In this document: piece by piece, positions 30,057 through 40,318 of the stretch
Layout: each line of letters starts with the position of its first letter
Position numbering within the stretch: position 1 is the stretch's first letter
From: Thaumasiovibrio subtropicus
GTDB lineage: Bacteria; Pseudomonadota; Gammaproteobacteria; Enterobacterales; Vibrionaceae
Direction: 5' to 3'
Assembly (NCBI RefSeq): GCF_019703835.1
Contig: NZ_AP023054.1
Location: 2,417,580 to 2,481,579, forward strand
DNA: 64,000 nucleotides
Notes under the pieces: model-generated
What the model was told of the DNA's origin: nothing
Database searches by the model: none
The model's input: the letters and a program-made list of their open reading frames with translations, nothing else
Made by a program: the position numbers and the translations under genes

Positions 30057-31184
30057 CTAATTAAACTCATCAATGATGGGTTTAACGCGCGCCTCAAACA
30101 AAGGTTGTCGCCAACTCAATAACATATCCGGCTTTTTATCTGGATGTTGATCATACTTTCGATACCAGCCGATCAATTGGTTAATCTGTTTTTTAGAGGC
30201 AAGGAACTCTTGCGCTAATCCGGTTTCGGATTCAATTTCAACCACAACATCTTTGATGGCTTTAACCTGCTGCTTGTAGCCGGGTAGATCAACCAAACGG
30301 TAAATTTTCGGCGGGAGCTCAGACTCACGAAGCTTCTCAACATCCAACACCATTTTTATCAATCGACTACCGTGGCGTTGAATCTCCATCTTTTCGAATC
30401 CTTGCTTAGCCATAAAGCCTTTCGATTTAATGGTATAGCGCGCCAGCTTCCATAAGTTCACTTCTTTGACGATAAAATTAAGGGCCAGGTCACGCTTACG
30501 TGCTTCTTCAACTCGCCACTGTGCCGCCTTTTGCAAAATGGCTAACTGACGTGGAGTAAGTTGCCAAGCGTTCTTGATATCCAAGTAAGCTTCCGACGTC
30601 GGCCGGGACTTATTGCGCTTACCCGCTACACTGACACATTCGGTAAGCATGGCTTCAAACCAACCCGCTTGTTCAACTTTCTCTTTCAAGCACTCATACA
30701 AAGGAAGTAAGTAAAAGACGTCTGCCGCCGCATAATCGAGTTGTTTGTCCGTCAGTGGGCGGGCAAGCCAATTCGTTCTCGCTTCACCTTTTTCCAACTC
30801 AATACCGAGATACTCTTTTACTAAGTTCCCGAACCCCATGGAGACACCATGACCTAAGAATGCCGCCATCACTTGCGTATCAATCATAGGCGTTGGCATA
30901 AACCCAGCAACATGGAGAAACACTTCCAGATCTTCCCCGCAGGCATGCAGCACTTTGGTGACGCTTTCATTGCGCATAAGATCCCACAAGGGATCCAAGT
31001 TCACACATTTAATCGGGTCGACTAACGCAAGATTGTCACCATCAAAAAGCTGAACGAGGCCTAGCTGCGGATAGAGTGTACGCGTACGGACAAATTCAGT
31101 ATCCACCATCACAACCGACTTCCTAGCGGCCGTTTCACAAAGCTGGCTCAAACGATCATAGTCACTGACAATCTCAAATTTCAC
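30057..31184 (-). CDS. rnd: Ribonuclease D
   Basis: A 3'-5' exoribonuclease that matures tRNA 3' ends. The 375-residue protein has the DEDD exonuclease domain first (VDTEFVRTRTLYP near residue 27, HACGEDLEV, DTQVMAAFLGHG and the DEDDy-type LDYAAADVFYLLPLY) and then an HRDC domain (about 210-290, TPRQLAILQKAAQWRVEEAR). It follows fadD after a terminator, the same neighbour pair as in other vibrios. Confidence 0.97.
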   Translation of the reverse strand: MKFEIVSDYDRLSQLCETAARKSVVMVDTEFVRTRTLYPQLGLVQLFDGDNLALVDPIKCVNLDPLWDLMRNESVTKVLHACGEDLEVFLHVAGFMPTPMIDTQVMAAFLGHGVSMGFGNLVKEYLGIELEKGEARTNWLARPLTDKQLDYAAADVFYLLPLYECLKEKVEQAGWFEAMLTECVSVAGKRNKSRPTSEAYLDIKNAWQLTPRQLAILQKAAQWRVEEARKRDLALNFIVKEVNLWKLARYTIKSKGFMAKQGFEKMEIQRHGSRLIKMVLDVEKLRESELPPKIYRLVDLPGYKQQVKAIKDVVVEIESETGLAQEFLASKKQINQLIGWYRKYDQHPDKKPDMLLSWRQPLFEARVKPIIDEFN

Positions 31185-31212
31185 ACAGGTCCCTCAAATA
31201 CACATACGTATT

Positions 31213-31236
31213 AAAAAGCCGACAAAAACGTCGGCA
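31213..31236 (-). terminator. fadD terminator
   Basis: Stem GCCGAC/GTCGGC with a 6-nt loop; the minus strand runs into T's at 31213-31217. It lies between fadD and rnd. Confidence 0.82.
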
Positions 31237-31331
31237 TTTTCTTTTTAAGTATCATTGTAACGCAAAATAGGATGACTAGCCGCGCTAAACTGCAGTTTTT
31301 ATTCAACAGCTTAATCTAGCTCACGCCAATT

Positions 31332-33005
31332 TTACTCTGCGGATGATTTTTCACGAAGCTCGCGACGAAGGATTTTTCCAACGTTGGTTTTCGGCAACTC
31401 ATCATGGAACTCAACAATTTTGGGTACCTTGTAACCTGTCAGGTGCTTACGGCAATGGCCCAGCAACTCTTCACGGGACAACGAGGCGTCTTTCTTCACG
31501 ACGCAAATCTTAACCACCTCACCTGACACCTCATGAGCTTGACCAATGGCAGCAACTTCCAGCACCTTATCGTGTAAAGCAACCACATCTTCAATTTCAT
31601 TCGGATAGACATTGAAGCCAGAGACGAGGATCATGTCCTTCTTACGATCAACAATATGCAAGAAACCATGCTCATCAAAACGCACAATATCGCCTGTCGA
31701 CAACCAACCATCTTCAGTTAGAATTTCTTTACTGGCTTCCGGGCGCTGCCAGTAGCCCTGCATCACTTGTGGGCCGCGAACTTGCAGTTCACCAATCTCT
31801 TCATTGCCAAGAACATTGCCCTCTTCATCCACAATGCGCACATCTGTCGACGGGACAGGAATACCAATCGAGCCATTGTACTCGACCAGATCACAAGGAT
31901 AAGCCGCAACTAGCGGCGAACATTCCGTTAACCCGTAGCCTTCTAGCAAGTAGTTACCTGTCACACTCTGCCACTTTTCAGCAACAGCGCGTTGCACAGC
32001 CATGCCACCGCCAACAGACAACCCCAATTTAGAGAAGTCTAACTCGTGGAAATCTTCATTGTTCAGCAGTGCATTGAAGAGCGTATTCACGCCTGTAATG
32101 GCGGTAAATGGGAAACTCTTCAACTCCTTCACAAACGTTGGAATGTCACGCGGGTTGGTGATCAATAGGTTCTGACCACCCATCTCAACCATCAACAGAC
32201 CATTCACGGTTAACGCAAACACGTGATACAGCGGCAAAGCGGTGACGATCGCTTCTCGCCCTTCCGTCAGCACTGGCAAATACATGGCTTTTGCCTGCAT
32301 AACATTGGCAATCATATTGCGATGTGTCAGTACCGCGCCTTTAGCCACGCCGGTTGTGCCACCGGTATATTGCAAGAAGGCGGTATCATCAGATTCGATG
32401 ATTGGCTTCACATACTGCATGCGGCGCCCTAATCGAAGCGCAGAACGCATAGAGATTGCATCAGGCAAGTGGTACTTAGGCACCATTTTCTTAATGTACT
32501 TCACTACAAAGTTCACTAAGGTCGACTTTGGACGAGAGAGCTGATCGCCAAGACGGGTTAATACCACGTGTTTAACCGAGGTGTTTTTAACCACTTTCTC
32601 AAGCGTGTGAGCAAAGTTAGAGACAATCACTATCGCTTTTGCCCCTGAATCATTCAGTTGATGCTCAAGCTCACGTGGGGTGTATAGCGGGTTAACATTC
32701 ACAGCCACCAAACCTGCACGCAGGATACCAAATAGCGCAATCGGGTATTGCAACAAGTTCGGCATCATGATCGCAACACGGTCTCCCTGCTGCAATTTCA
32801 AGTCATTCTGTAAGTAAGCAGCAAACGCACGGCTGCGCTCTTCTAACTTACGAAACGTCATGACTTGGCCCATATTGACATAGGCCGTCTGGTCAGCGTA
32901 CTTCTGCACCGACTTTTCAAACATATCGACCAATGACGGGTAGCTGTCCGGATTAATCTCCGCAGGCACGTCTGATGGGTAGAGTTTCGACCACACCTTA
33001 TCCAC
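31332..33005 (-). CDS. fadD: Long-chain fatty acid-CoA ligase
   Basis: Activates long-chain fatty acids to acyl-CoA with ATP, coupled to uptake at the inner membrane. The 557-residue length is normal. AMP-binding signature [18 protein letters not shown] near residue 215; adenylation motifs GYGLTECSP and [34 protein letters not shown]-terminal lysine in [14 protein letters not shown]. The start is GTG at 33005: AGGAGA lies a few bases upstream and the product begins MDKVW like E. coli FadD. The longer in-frame ORF from 33080 lacks support and would overlap the upstream gene. Confidence 0.97.
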   Translation of the reverse strand: MDKVWSKLYPSDVPAEINPDSYPSLVDMFEKSVQKYADQTAYVNMGQVMTFRKLEERSRAFAAYLQNDLKLQQGDRVAIMMPNLLQYPIALFGILRAGLVAVNVNPLYTPRELEHQLNDSGAKAIVIVSNFAHTLEKVVKNTSVKHVVLTRLGDQLSRPKSTLVNFVVKYIKKMVPKYHLPDAISMRSALRLGRRMQYVKPIIESDDTAFLQYTGGTTGVAKGAVLTHRNMIANVMQAKAMYLPVLTEGREAIVTALPLYHVFALTVNGLLMVEMGGQNLLITNPRDIPTFVKELKSFPFTAITGVNTLFNALLNNEDFHELDFSKLGLSVGGGMAVQRAVAEKWQSVTGNYLLEGYGLTECSPLVAAYPCDLVEYNGSIGIPVPSTDVRIVDEEGNVLGNEEIGELQVRGPQVMQGYWQRPEASKEILTEDGWLSTGDIVRFDEHGFLHIVDRKKDMILVSGFNVYPNEIEDVVALHDKVLEVAAIGQAHEVSGEVVKICVVKKDASLSREELLGHCRKHLTGYKVPKIVEFHDELPKTNVGKILRRELREKSSAE

Positions 33006-33051
33006 GGCGCTCTCCTTTATAAAATTTATGCTTTTCAATCGACACTCTGCA

Positions 33052-33924
33052 TCACTTCGAAAAGTGAGCCGCTTTCTCATGTCGCTGAATATGTTCTATC
33101 AAGCGTTGCGAAACCAACGCTGGACTTTCCAAATGGCAATGGTGACCTCCGGGTACCTGATGTACCTGCAAATGAGAAAACCATGCCTGTCGTTGTTGTT
33201 GTTTAAGTTCTTCAAATCCATCCAAGCCCAATACCGCTGTCACTGGACATTGAATGGCCTTCACTATTGCCCTCGACTGGGCTTCACTCAATCGAAACAG
33301 AGAGTCTGCTTTCAACCGTACATCATGACGCCAAAAAACACCTTGCTCTGTCTCTTGGGTACCTCTTTCTATCATTGGCCAGAGCAGCGACTCCTCTAAC
33401 GGTGTCACCCGCTGGCGGAGCTGCAACGCTTGTGCTCTAGATTGCATCGCCCTCACCGATTTCTCACGCCAAATCCTGCGGCTTTGAATCCCTTTAGTCA
33501 GGCGCTGTACGACATTATTCTCTGATTCGAAAAGCGGTGCCAGCGATTCAATTAAAAAGAGTGACCGAACTTTAGCGGGAAACGCGGCAGCGTAGCAAGT
33601 TGAGATCAGACCACCTAGAGAATGTCCGACCAGATGAAGTGAAGAAAGTTGTAACTTGTCGATAAATTGCGCCAAATCGTCGACATAATCGTGAAAATAG
33701 TAGAAATTATCGTAACTTCTTGGTGATGAATAGCCATGCCCCGCCAAATCCATAACCCACAAGTTACACACATCTCGTAACAATTCAGTCATGCTATGAA
33801 ACGACGCAGCGTTATCTTGCCAACCATGTAGAGCAATAACACTAGGTTTGTTGGCATCGATATCTCTGGTGCCGAGGAAGGCAATCCTCTGCCCAGAAGG
33901 TAAGTTGATGGAATCTGATTTCAT
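33052..33924 (-). CDS. Alpha/beta hydrolase
   Basis: A 290-residue alpha/beta-hydrolase-fold protein. The oxyanion region is [15 protein letters not shown] near residue 32, the nucleophile elbow GHSLGG near residue 100, and the catalytic His in PGGHHCHLE near residue 262. Substrate unknown; homologues are simply called hydrolases. It lies upstream of fadD on the same strand with a 46-bp gap, so a link to acyl or ester metabolism is possible but unproven. Confidence 0.85.
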   Translation of the reverse strand: MKSDSINLPSGQRIAFLGTRDIDANKPSVIALHGWQDNAASFHSMTELLRDVCNLWVMDLAGHGYSSPRSYDNFYYFHDYVDDLAQFIDKLQLSSLHLVGHSLGGLISTCYAAAFPAKVRSLFLIESLAPLFESENNVVQRLTKGIQSRRIWREKSVRAMQSRAQALQLRQRVTPLEESLLWPMIERGTQETEQGVFWRHDVRLKADSLFRLSEAQSRAIVKAIQCPVTAVLGLDGFEELKQQQRQAWFSHLQVHQVPGGHHCHLESPALVSQRLIEHIQRHEKAAHFSK

Positions 33925-33959
33925 TTTTGACAGGATTGAAAGTGAGTAAGCGCTAACTG

Positions 33960-34259
33960 TTATACATAGATATCAACACCAAACATCTCCGAGAGTTCAT
34001 CTCGACGACGTTGGTTTAGTACATCATGGTAGGAGGATAGCGCTTGTTGATGTTTTCGATCTGGCGCATCGTATTGAATACGTGCTTGCTCTCGCATCGC
34101 AGTCTCCGCTTCTTCACTGCGGCGAATACCTCGAGATACGGCAGTAGCTACCGCAGAAGGACGGGCGACAGAAGCACTCTCTTCGCTTTTCTTTGTCTTT
34201 TTATTCTGTACCTTTTGTGATTGCCTTAGTGTTGGTGGCAACCCATGAATTGATACCAT
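33960..34259 (-). CDS. Small conserved hypothetical protein
   Basis: A 99-residue, highly charged protein, probably largely disordered in its first half (rich in K, S and E) and helical in the second half. It ends YHDVLNQRRRDELSEMFGVDIYV, a shape I associate with a small Vibrio protein encoded next to tsaB. No domain or catalytic motif is seen. It sits 18 bp downstream of tsaB and 35 bp upstream of the hydrolase gene on the same strand, so the genes may be co-transcribed. Confidence 0.75.
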   Translation of the reverse strand: MVSIHGLPPTLRQSQKVQNKKTKKSEESASVARPSAVATAVSRGIRRSEEAETAMREQARIQYDAPDRKHQQALSSYHDVLNQRRRDELSEMFGVDIYV

Positions 34260-34277
34260 ACCCGTCCCTTTTTAGCG

Positions 34278-34958
34278 TTATTCGCGACCTGGTAGCTTCT
34301 TCCAAGTCACTTTATCACGCAGATATACTGGTTCTGCCTTGTCGGGAGTGACCGACTCATTGAGATCAACTAACATCACCATATCTTGCGCCTGAGGATA
34401 CAACACACCAGATGGCGTCGTCGCCAAGTCCAACTGTTCACTGAGCTCAGGATAGGCATCCCATCCTGTTCCAGCCGTCGCCCACGTGCCTTCACGCTCA
34501 GCAACCACAACCTGTTCTGGCGCTGCTACCATCTCAGGGGCAATGGCCTGCCACCCTTGATCATCACGGCGGTACTGTGCCCAGTATAGTTCACCCATAC
34601 GCGCATCAATGGCCGTCAACACCGACTCCACTTGATGCTCACGGTAACAGGCCTGCGCCATCGCAGCCAAGGTTGATACACCCACCATCGGCAACTCAGC
34701 GCCGAATGCTAAACCTTGTGCAATTCCGATACCAATTCTTACGCCAGTAAAACTACCAGGGCCACGTCCAAACGCCAAACCATCGAGTTGGCTCAAAGAT
34801 AGGCCACCTTCAGCCAATACTTCATCGACCATCGGCAGTATTTTGGTCGTATGCTCACGGGGTGCTATCGCACTGCGGTGAATCACATCATCACCCACAC
34901 GAAGGGCTACAGAACAATTTTCCGTCGCTGTATCAACAGCAAGAATCTTAAGCGTCAT
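34278..34958 (-). CDS. tsaB: tRNA threonylcarbamoyladenosine biosynthesis protein TsaB
   Basis: Scaffold partner of TsaD and TsaE for the t6A modification at position 37 of ANN-decoding tRNAs. The 226-residue protein has the ASKHA-fold start [15 protein letters not shown] and the conserved [19 protein letters not shown] near residue 70. It follows yoaA by 22 bp on the same strand, an arrangement typical of vibrios. Confidence 0.96.
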   Translation of the reverse strand: MTLKILAVDTATENCSVALRVGDDVIHRSAIAPREHTTKILPMVDEVLAEGGLSLSQLDGLAFGRGPGSFTGVRIGIGIAQGLAFGAELPMVGVSTLAAMAQACYREHQVESVLTAIDARMGELYWAQYRRDDQGWQAIAPEMVAAPEQVVVAEREGTWATAGTGWDAYPELSEQLDLATTPSGVLYPQAQDMVMLVDLNESVTPDKAEPVYLRDKVTWKKLPGRE

Positions 34959-34980
34959 TCATACCTCTGAATGCTCATTA

Positions 34981-36900
34981 TCATATCGAAGATGCACCTG
35001 CATCTAACAAAAACTGTCGTACATCGCTCAAAGAACGAGTACGGGGAATATCCGGCAAACTGCGCAAGAACACCGCGCCATAAGGGCGAGTAACTAAACG
35101 ATTATCACAGATCACCAAGGCACCACGATCACTGTTATCACGGATCAAACGGCCTACCCCTTGCTTAAGGGTAATTACCGCATCGGGAATCTGCACATGC
35201 GCAAAAGGGTCTCCACCTTGTAAACGGCAATCTTCAATTCGCGCTTTTAACAACGGGTCATCAGGCGCAGTAAAGGGCAATTTATCAATGATAACACAGC
35301 TCAATGCTTGCCCTCTAACATCGACACCTTCCCAAAACGCACCGGTTGCCACTAACACCGCGTTGCCTTCCTCTAAGTATTGACTCAGTAGCTGCTGCTT
35401 TGGCAAATCACCTTGGGCTAAGATAGGCAGATCGAGCTTTTCTCTAAACCCTGCCGCCAGATCACGTACCATTTGATGAGAGGTACACAGGAAGAAGCAG
35501 CGTCCGTCATTGTCTTCTATCACAGGCGCGAGCATGTCGACTAATTTATCCGCCAAGCCGAAACTGTTCGGCTCTGGTAAAAATCGCGGCACACACAATA
35601 AGGCTTGTGATTGATAGTCGAATGGGCTCGGTAATGAAAACTGCTCAGCAGGTTTTAAACCTAGGCGATTAGCAAAGTGGCCAAAGTCATCATCCACCGC
35701 CAACGTTGCAGACGTAAAAATCCAAGCCCCTTTCTGCTCTTCAATCTGCTGATGGAAACGTTCAGCGACCGACAACGGCGTGATATGCAAGCCAAAATGA
35801 CGAGGCGTCGTATCGTACCAATAAGAATAACCGGTCACCGACGTATCACACACACGTTCTAAACGCCCTTTTATTATCGCAGTGCGTTCAAATGCCGTGT
35901 CAATAAGCTGGCTGCGGCCCAGCGCAAGCTTGAGTACATCATAAGTCAATGCCAAAGCATCACTTAAACGCTCCACCTCTCTCGCAATCGGTGCAGACTG
36001 CAAGGCATCACGCCAGTTACCACGAAAGCCGCCATCGCCAAGTATGAGTCGCAAGTCCATGGCCGCTTGTCCAAGCCGATCAGACACTTTCTGCAGTTGC
36101 TTCATATCGCGTACTTCGGTGCGATAACCTATCATGATGTCTTTTGCTAACTCGGTTAGCTGCCGACTAGTCAGGGACTGACCAAAATACTGACTGGCAA
36201 TATCGGGGAGTTGATGCGCTTCATCAAACACAAACACTTCGGCTTCGGGAATCAGCTCGCCAAAGCCAGTCTCTTTTATCGCCACATCAGCCAAAAACAG
36301 ATGATGGTTGACAACAACAAGATCAGCTTCCATCGCGCGGCGACGCGCTTTAACCACATAACACTCTTCAAACGATGGGCAATCTTTACCTAGACAATTG
36401 TCATTAGTGGAAGTAATCATTGGGATGAGCGGGCTATCTTCTTTCAGCACATCGCACTCGCTCAGATCACCGCTTTTTGTTGCACTTGCCCACTGCCTAA
36501 CACCCACCAACTCGGTGAAGTTTAGGTTTTCACCCAAATGACTTTCATCAATCTGATTGGCCAAGCGCTCTGGACAAAGATAGTTACTTCGCCCTTTGAG
36601 CAGTGCCGTGATCCCTGAAAACTCCAAGGCTTTTGCCATCAAAGGCAAATCACGATGGTACAACTGCTCTTGTAGCGCTTTCGAACCGGTACTAATGATG
36701 ACTTTCTTACCGCACGTCAACGCAGGCACTAAATAGGCAAACGTTTTGCCCGTTCCCGTACCGGCTTCAACCACCAACTGTGTCTGCGTTTCAATGGCCG
36801 TCGATACCGCGCGCGACATAATGCGCTGCGGTTCACGGGGGGCAAAACCGTCAATCGCCGTCGCTAACACACCATCAGGTGAAAAATACTCATCAATCAT
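34981..36900 (-). CDS. yoaA: ATP-dependent DNA helicase YoaA (DinG/XPD family)
   Basis: An iron-sulfur superfamily 2 helicase of 639 residues that acts in replication-associated DNA repair. Walker A EAGTGTGKTFAYL lies near residue 40; the Fe-S cluster cysteines are in NYLCPERL, DNCLGKDCPSFEECYVVKAR; the DEAH box is VFDEAHQLPDIA; C-terminal motifs are GAFWEGVDVRG and GVGRLIRD. The ATG at 36900 (MIDEYFSPDG) aligns with E. coli YoaA; a start at 36954 (with AAAGG) would add 18 residues and cannot be excluded. Confidence 0.95.
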   Translation of the reverse strand: MIDEYFSPDGVLATAIDGFAPREPQRIMSRAVSTAIETQTQLVVEAGTGTGKTFAYLVPALTCGKKVIISTGSKALQEQLYHRDLPLMAKALEFSGITALLKGRSNYLCPERLANQIDESHLGENLNFTELVGVRQWASATKSGDLSECDVLKEDSPLIPMITSTNDNCLGKDCPSFEECYVVKARRRAMEADLVVVNHHLFLADVAIKETGFGELIPEAEVFVFDEAHQLPDIASQYFGQSLTSRQLTELAKDIMIGYRTEVRDMKQLQKVSDRLGQAAMDLRLILGDGGFRGNWRDALQSAPIAREVERLSDALALTYDVLKLALGRSQLIDTAFERTAIIKGRLERVCDTSVTGYSYWYDTTPRHFGLHITPLSVAERFHQQIEEQKGAWIFTSATLAVDDDFGHFANRLGLKPAEQFSLPSPFDYQSQALLCVPRFLPEPNSFGLADKLVDMLAPVIEDNDGRCFFLCTSHQMVRDLAAGFREKLDLPILAQGDLPKQQLLSQYLEEGNAVLVATGAFWEGVDVRGQALSCVIIDKLPFTAPDDPLLKARIEDCRLQGGDPFAHVQIPDAVITLKQGVGRLIRDNSDRGALVICDNRLVTRPYGAVFLRSLPDIPRTRSLSDVRQFLLDAGASSI

Positions 36901-37196
36901 CGCGTTATCCGCTGGAACCTTTTGGCCATGGCAGTCAAAATCGTAGCCGGCCATTATGCCTTTAACACCCACACGTCACAAGTTCCCCACCTTGCAGCTG
37001 TAAGGCACTGAAACCACGCTACAACTGCATCTTCATGTAACGATTTTGCCTAAAACGTACGAACTTGGCCTGATCTATCGCATAACCTTTGACCCATCAG
37101 TAAATAACAGGTAAAACGTGAAGTTGAGCAACTTCTGTCCAGGCGATTTTCACTCTCACTTTTTCGTTTGGCAAGAGACAGATAATAAGGAAAGAC

Positions 37197-38030
37197 ATGG
37201 AACGCAAAACACTTCTCACCGAGTCGACGGATGCGAAAGGACTGATCGCGAAAATCACCAACATCTGTTACAAGCATCAACTCAATATCATTCACAACAA
37301 CGAATTTGTTGATAACACTAATCAGCGCTTTTTTATGCGCACAGAGTTAGAAGGCTACTTCAATGACGAAACCTTCTTAGCCGATATTGATAGCGCGCTG
37401 CCAGATGATAGCTGCCGCGATCTGATAAGTTCAGGTCGCAAGCGCATTGTTATTATGGTGACCAAAGAAGCGCACTGCTTGGGCGACATTCTGATGAAAG
37501 CGTTTTCTGGGGCACTGGATGTCGAGATCGCAGCCGTCGTCGGTAACTATGACGTACTAGAGAGCCTCACTGAGAAATTTGATATTCCTTATCACACCGT
37601 CAGTCATGAAGGCTTATCGCGAGAAGCGCATGAAGAGAAAATCATCGAGATTGTGAATAGCTACTCACCAGATTACGTGGTTTTGGCAAAATATATGCGC
37701 GTTCTCACTGAGTCTTTTGTCGCCGCTTTCCCTAGCAAAATCATCAATATTCACCATAGCTTCTTGCCAGCTTTTATCGGTGCAAAACCTTATCAGCAAG
37801 CCTATGACCGTGGCGTAAAAATCATTGGCGCAACCGCACACTTTGTGACCAATGATCTCGACGAAGGGCCGATCATCCACCAGCAAGTGATTCCTGTCGA
37901 CCACAACTTTAGCGCTAAAGATTTAGCACACGCGGGCCGCGACGTAGAAAAATCTGTATTGAGTAAGGCGCTCGCTCAGGTGCTTGATGACCGTGTTTTT
38001 GTGAATGGCAATCGTACGGTCATTTTATAG
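37197..38030 (+). CDS. purU: Formyltetrahydrofolate deformylase
   Basis: Hydrolyses 10-formyl-THF to formate and THF, supplying formate for PurT and balancing one-carbon pools. The 277-residue protein has an N-terminal ACT domain (about 5-80, TDAKGLIAKITNICYKHQLNI) that senses glycine or methionine in the family, then a formyltransferase-fold domain with catalytic stretches INIHHSFLPAFIGAKPY and ATAHFVTNDLDEGPIIHQQ. Strong terminator after the stop. Confidence 0.97.
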   Translation: MERKTLLTESTDAKGLIAKITNICYKHQLNIIHNNEFVDNTNQRFFMRTELEGYFNDETFLADIDSALPDDSCRDLISSGRKRIVIMVTKEAHCLGDILMKAFSGALDVEIAAVVGNYDVLESLTEKFDIPYHTVSHEGLSREAHEEKIIEIVNSYSPDYVVLAKYMRVLTESFVAAFPSKIINIHHSFLPAFIGAKPYQQAYDRGVKIIGATAHFVTNDLDEGPIIHQQVIPVDHNFSAKDLAHAGRDVEKSVLSKALAQVLDDRVFVNGNRTVIL

Positions 38031-38051
38031 CGTCGTCTTCAAGGCAAACAA

Positions 38052-38077
38052 AAAACGGTCACCAAAGTGACCGTTTT
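38052..38077 (+). terminator. Bidirectional terminator after purU
   Basis: Perfect 11-bp stem AAAACGGTCAC/GTGACCGTTTT with a 4-nt loop, between purU and the convergent lipoprotein gene. Confidence 0.92.
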
Positions 38078-38081
38078 CAGT

Positions 38082-38408
38082 TTAATACTGCTCAGGTGTT
38101 GGACCGCTCTCGACATTATCAACAGGGCGCGATAACCACTGGTCATAGAGCTTGCCAACCACATTACGAGTGTACAAACGTTCGCAATAATCACCATTCA
38201 AGCCTCTGCGCGTATATTCGCTTGCAACAGCCACTCGCGTCTGTGTCGTTGGGCGACCATAGATTTGAATTTCACACAACTCACTGTTGCTCATGTATTG
38301 TGGATATACCGTCACCGGGCTATTTCCCATTCCCATTCGATTCAATGACTGCGTACTACAGCCACTCAGCAAAGATAGACTCAACACTAAAACAACGCGA
38401 AATAACAC
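38082..38408 (-). CDS. Small putative lipoprotein
   Basis: A 108-residue protein with a lipoprotein signal peptide (MLFRVVLVLSLSLLSGC), the lipobox being LLSGC with Cys at residue 17. The mature part is about 90 residues with two further cysteines (SELCEI and DYCERL) that could form a disulfide. No domain recognised. The start is GTG at 38408 with AGGT upstream. It ends at the shared purU terminator. Confidence 0.75.
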   Translation of the reverse strand: MLFRVVLVLSLSLLSGCSTQSLNRMGMGNSPVTVYPQYMSNSELCEIQIYGRPTTQTRVAVASEYTRRGLNGDYCERLYTRNVVGKLYDQWLSRPVDNVESGPTPEQY

Positions 38409-38508
38409 TTATCGTACCTATCACTCAATGAACGCTTAAAAAGTAGAGCACAAATACTATCAAAGCGTTAGTCATTGATGCCAAGATTATGTAAGAAAAT
38501 ATGGTCAA

Positions 38509-39090
38509 TTACACCGATTGTTCACTCGCCACGACTGCTTCTATCGAGTGAGCATGAAACTTAACGCAAATGCCTTGGCGCTTGATCGCAATCGTCGGGT
38601 TGGGTAACTGTTCTCCCTCCGCCTCAGGTTGGCTTGCTTTGTATTCGAACCCTTGAGAAACCAATGCATCAGGCGTCAAAGAGTGCGTCGGAAACAACCG
38701 CTGTAGATCGTCTTGCAACTGCGCCAATGTCGTTGCCCCCCCGGGGATGACAAACTCGATGTGCTCCCACCCTTCATTCACATAACGTTTTTTACTTGGA
38801 AAAGGCAGCTCAATACAAGGAACCTGCCACGCACCAATCTGTAATGGCGATTCAAGCTTAATAATCCAAATTGGGCGGCCATTAATCACGGCTGCAGAAA
38901 TGCGTTCTCCGTAATCCAACCACTGCTCAAAGCAGGCTTCAGCAACAGACTGGTCATTCAAGCGCAGAGCAAGGTGATCTGCCTGCAACTGCGAGGCATC
39001 GATGGAAAGTGATTCCAGTAAAGCAGTTACGTTACTAGCAAACAAAGGTAACGCATTCAGCAGTGATTGAGGGGTCATTGTGTTACTCAT
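38509..39090 (-). CDS. YecM family protein (VOC-like)
   Basis: A 193-residue protein of the YecM family, with a glyoxalase/vicinal-oxygen-chelate-like fold and unknown function. Family stretches are DHLALRLNDQSVAEACFEQWLDYGE, IELPFPSKKRYVNEGWEHIEFVIPGG and IKRQGICVKFHAHSIEAVV. The ATG at 39090 is chosen because AGGTGA precedes it by 8 bp; an upstream in-frame GTG (39111) is less likely. Possible metal-binding His and Glu residues are present (DHLAL, EHIEF). Confidence 0.85.
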   Translation of the reverse strand: MSNTMTPQSLLNALPLFASNVTALLESLSIDASQLQADHLALRLNDQSVAEACFEQWLDYGERISAAVINGRPIWIIKLESPLQIGAWQVPCIELPFPSKKRYVNEGWEHIEFVIPGGATTLAQLQDDLQRLFPTHSLTPDALVSQGFEYKASQPEAEGEQLPNPTIAIKRQGICVKFHAHSIEAVVASEQSV

Positions 39091-39307
39091 TTTAAAATCA
39101 CCTAGATTCACAGTAGCACTTCATGCGCTAGCCATCTCAAAGTGCTGGAGTATACTCCAATCTTTTCCAAAGTTCAGCGTCGTCGAAAACCTTAAAACCC
39201 CTAAATTTCATAAACTTAATAAATAAAGTACTAAATCATCTCGCATGAAAATTGTAGGTATGAACTTTGCATAGTCCTAGTATCGTGACTTTTTAGGACA
39301 TGCGACC

Positions 39308-40318
39308 ATGCCTTTTACTAAGCCTGCACAGTGCAAACTAACACTTATCGCGCTAAGCATTATCATGCTCAGTGCGGTTGTGGGCGCAGTCACCATGTGG
39401 CTAGTGGTCAGCAACCCATTGAAGAGCTTTACCATTTCCATTGTGACTTTACCCGTTTTTGTCATGCTGCTGATGGTACACAGACGCTTTTTTATTTCGC
39501 CTTGGCAGCAGCTACTTAGCACCACAGAAACCTTCTTAATGTCCCACTCGCTGCAGTATCCCCCGAGATCACAGCCCCTAGAAGTGCAAAACCAGATCCA
39601 ACTCTACATTTATGCGATAGCAGAAAGGTGCCAGTTCCAAGCCCAACAACCCTCACTAAATACAGAGAAAGATCAAGGCTGGGGCGATGAAATCAATCGC
39701 TATTTGCAAAATGAGAAAATCGTTTTCTCAAACTTAATTACGCAACGCATTCAAGAAGTGACACAGCAAATCATGTCCACGCATCGCAGTGAAGATGCCA
39801 TCAAGGCACAGCTTGAACAACTCAATGCGATTCCAAAAGAGCTCGATGCCATCTGGTCTAAAGAGCACAATAGTGTTGTCCTTCAACATTTTCACCGAGA
39901 TGTACTGGCCCCCGTGCTGTCGTTCACTGCGCCGCTTTTTGACCAGCAGATAAATCTCGTTCAGCATCATGAAGATGAAGTACCTGTCCTCAAATGCGAT
40001 ACTGTCACGCTGCGTCAAGCCTTATTCAGACTACTAGTGACAGCCACAAACCATACCCACGGTTACGGCACGATCACCTTAAAGACTTACTGTCGCTACA
40101 ACACATTTTGCATCGCTATCTCTGACGGTGGCGATGACGAAAATAGCCAACAACAAACACCGTTAACGCTGCATCAGCTTGCGACAACATCCTTGCTAAA
40201 GCAGTCGCTCAAACGCATGTCAGCGCAACTTTCCTTTAACTATCAAATTGGATATGGCACTACCGCTGTAATCAAGTTGCCCATACACAAGGAACTGAGT
40301 CATGAAATATCATCCTAA
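39308..40318 (+). CDS. Degenerate sensor-kinase-like membrane protein
   Basis: A 336-residue protein with two N-terminal hydrophobic segments (about 10-32 and 40-58), a helical middle region, and a C-terminal part (about 215-330) resembling a histidine-kinase ATPase domain: TLRQALFRLLVTATNHTHG in the N-box position, AISDGGDD in the G1-box position and GYGTTAVIKLPIHK at the end. No convincing phospho-acceptor His motif is present and the G1 box departs from D-x-G-x-G. It overlaps the following response-regulator gene by 17 bp, which suggests a functional pair. Catalytic activity is doubtful. Confidence 0.7.
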   Translation: MPFTKPAQCKLTLIALSIIMLSAVVGAVTMWLVVSNPLKSFTISIVTLPVFVMLLMVHRRFFISPWQQLLSTTETFLMSHSLQYPPRSQPLEVQNQIQLYIYAIAERCQFQAQQPSLNTEKDQGWGDEINRYLQNEKIVFSNLITQRIQEVTQQIMSTHRSEDAIKAQLEQLNAIPKELDAIWSKEHNSVVLQHFHRDVLAPVLSFTAPLFDQQINLVQHHEDEVPVLKCDTVTLRQALFRLLVTATNHTHGYGTITLKTYCRYNTFCIAISDGGDDENSQQQTPLTLHQLATTSLLKQSLKRMSAQLSFNYQIGYGTTAVIKLPIHKELSHEISS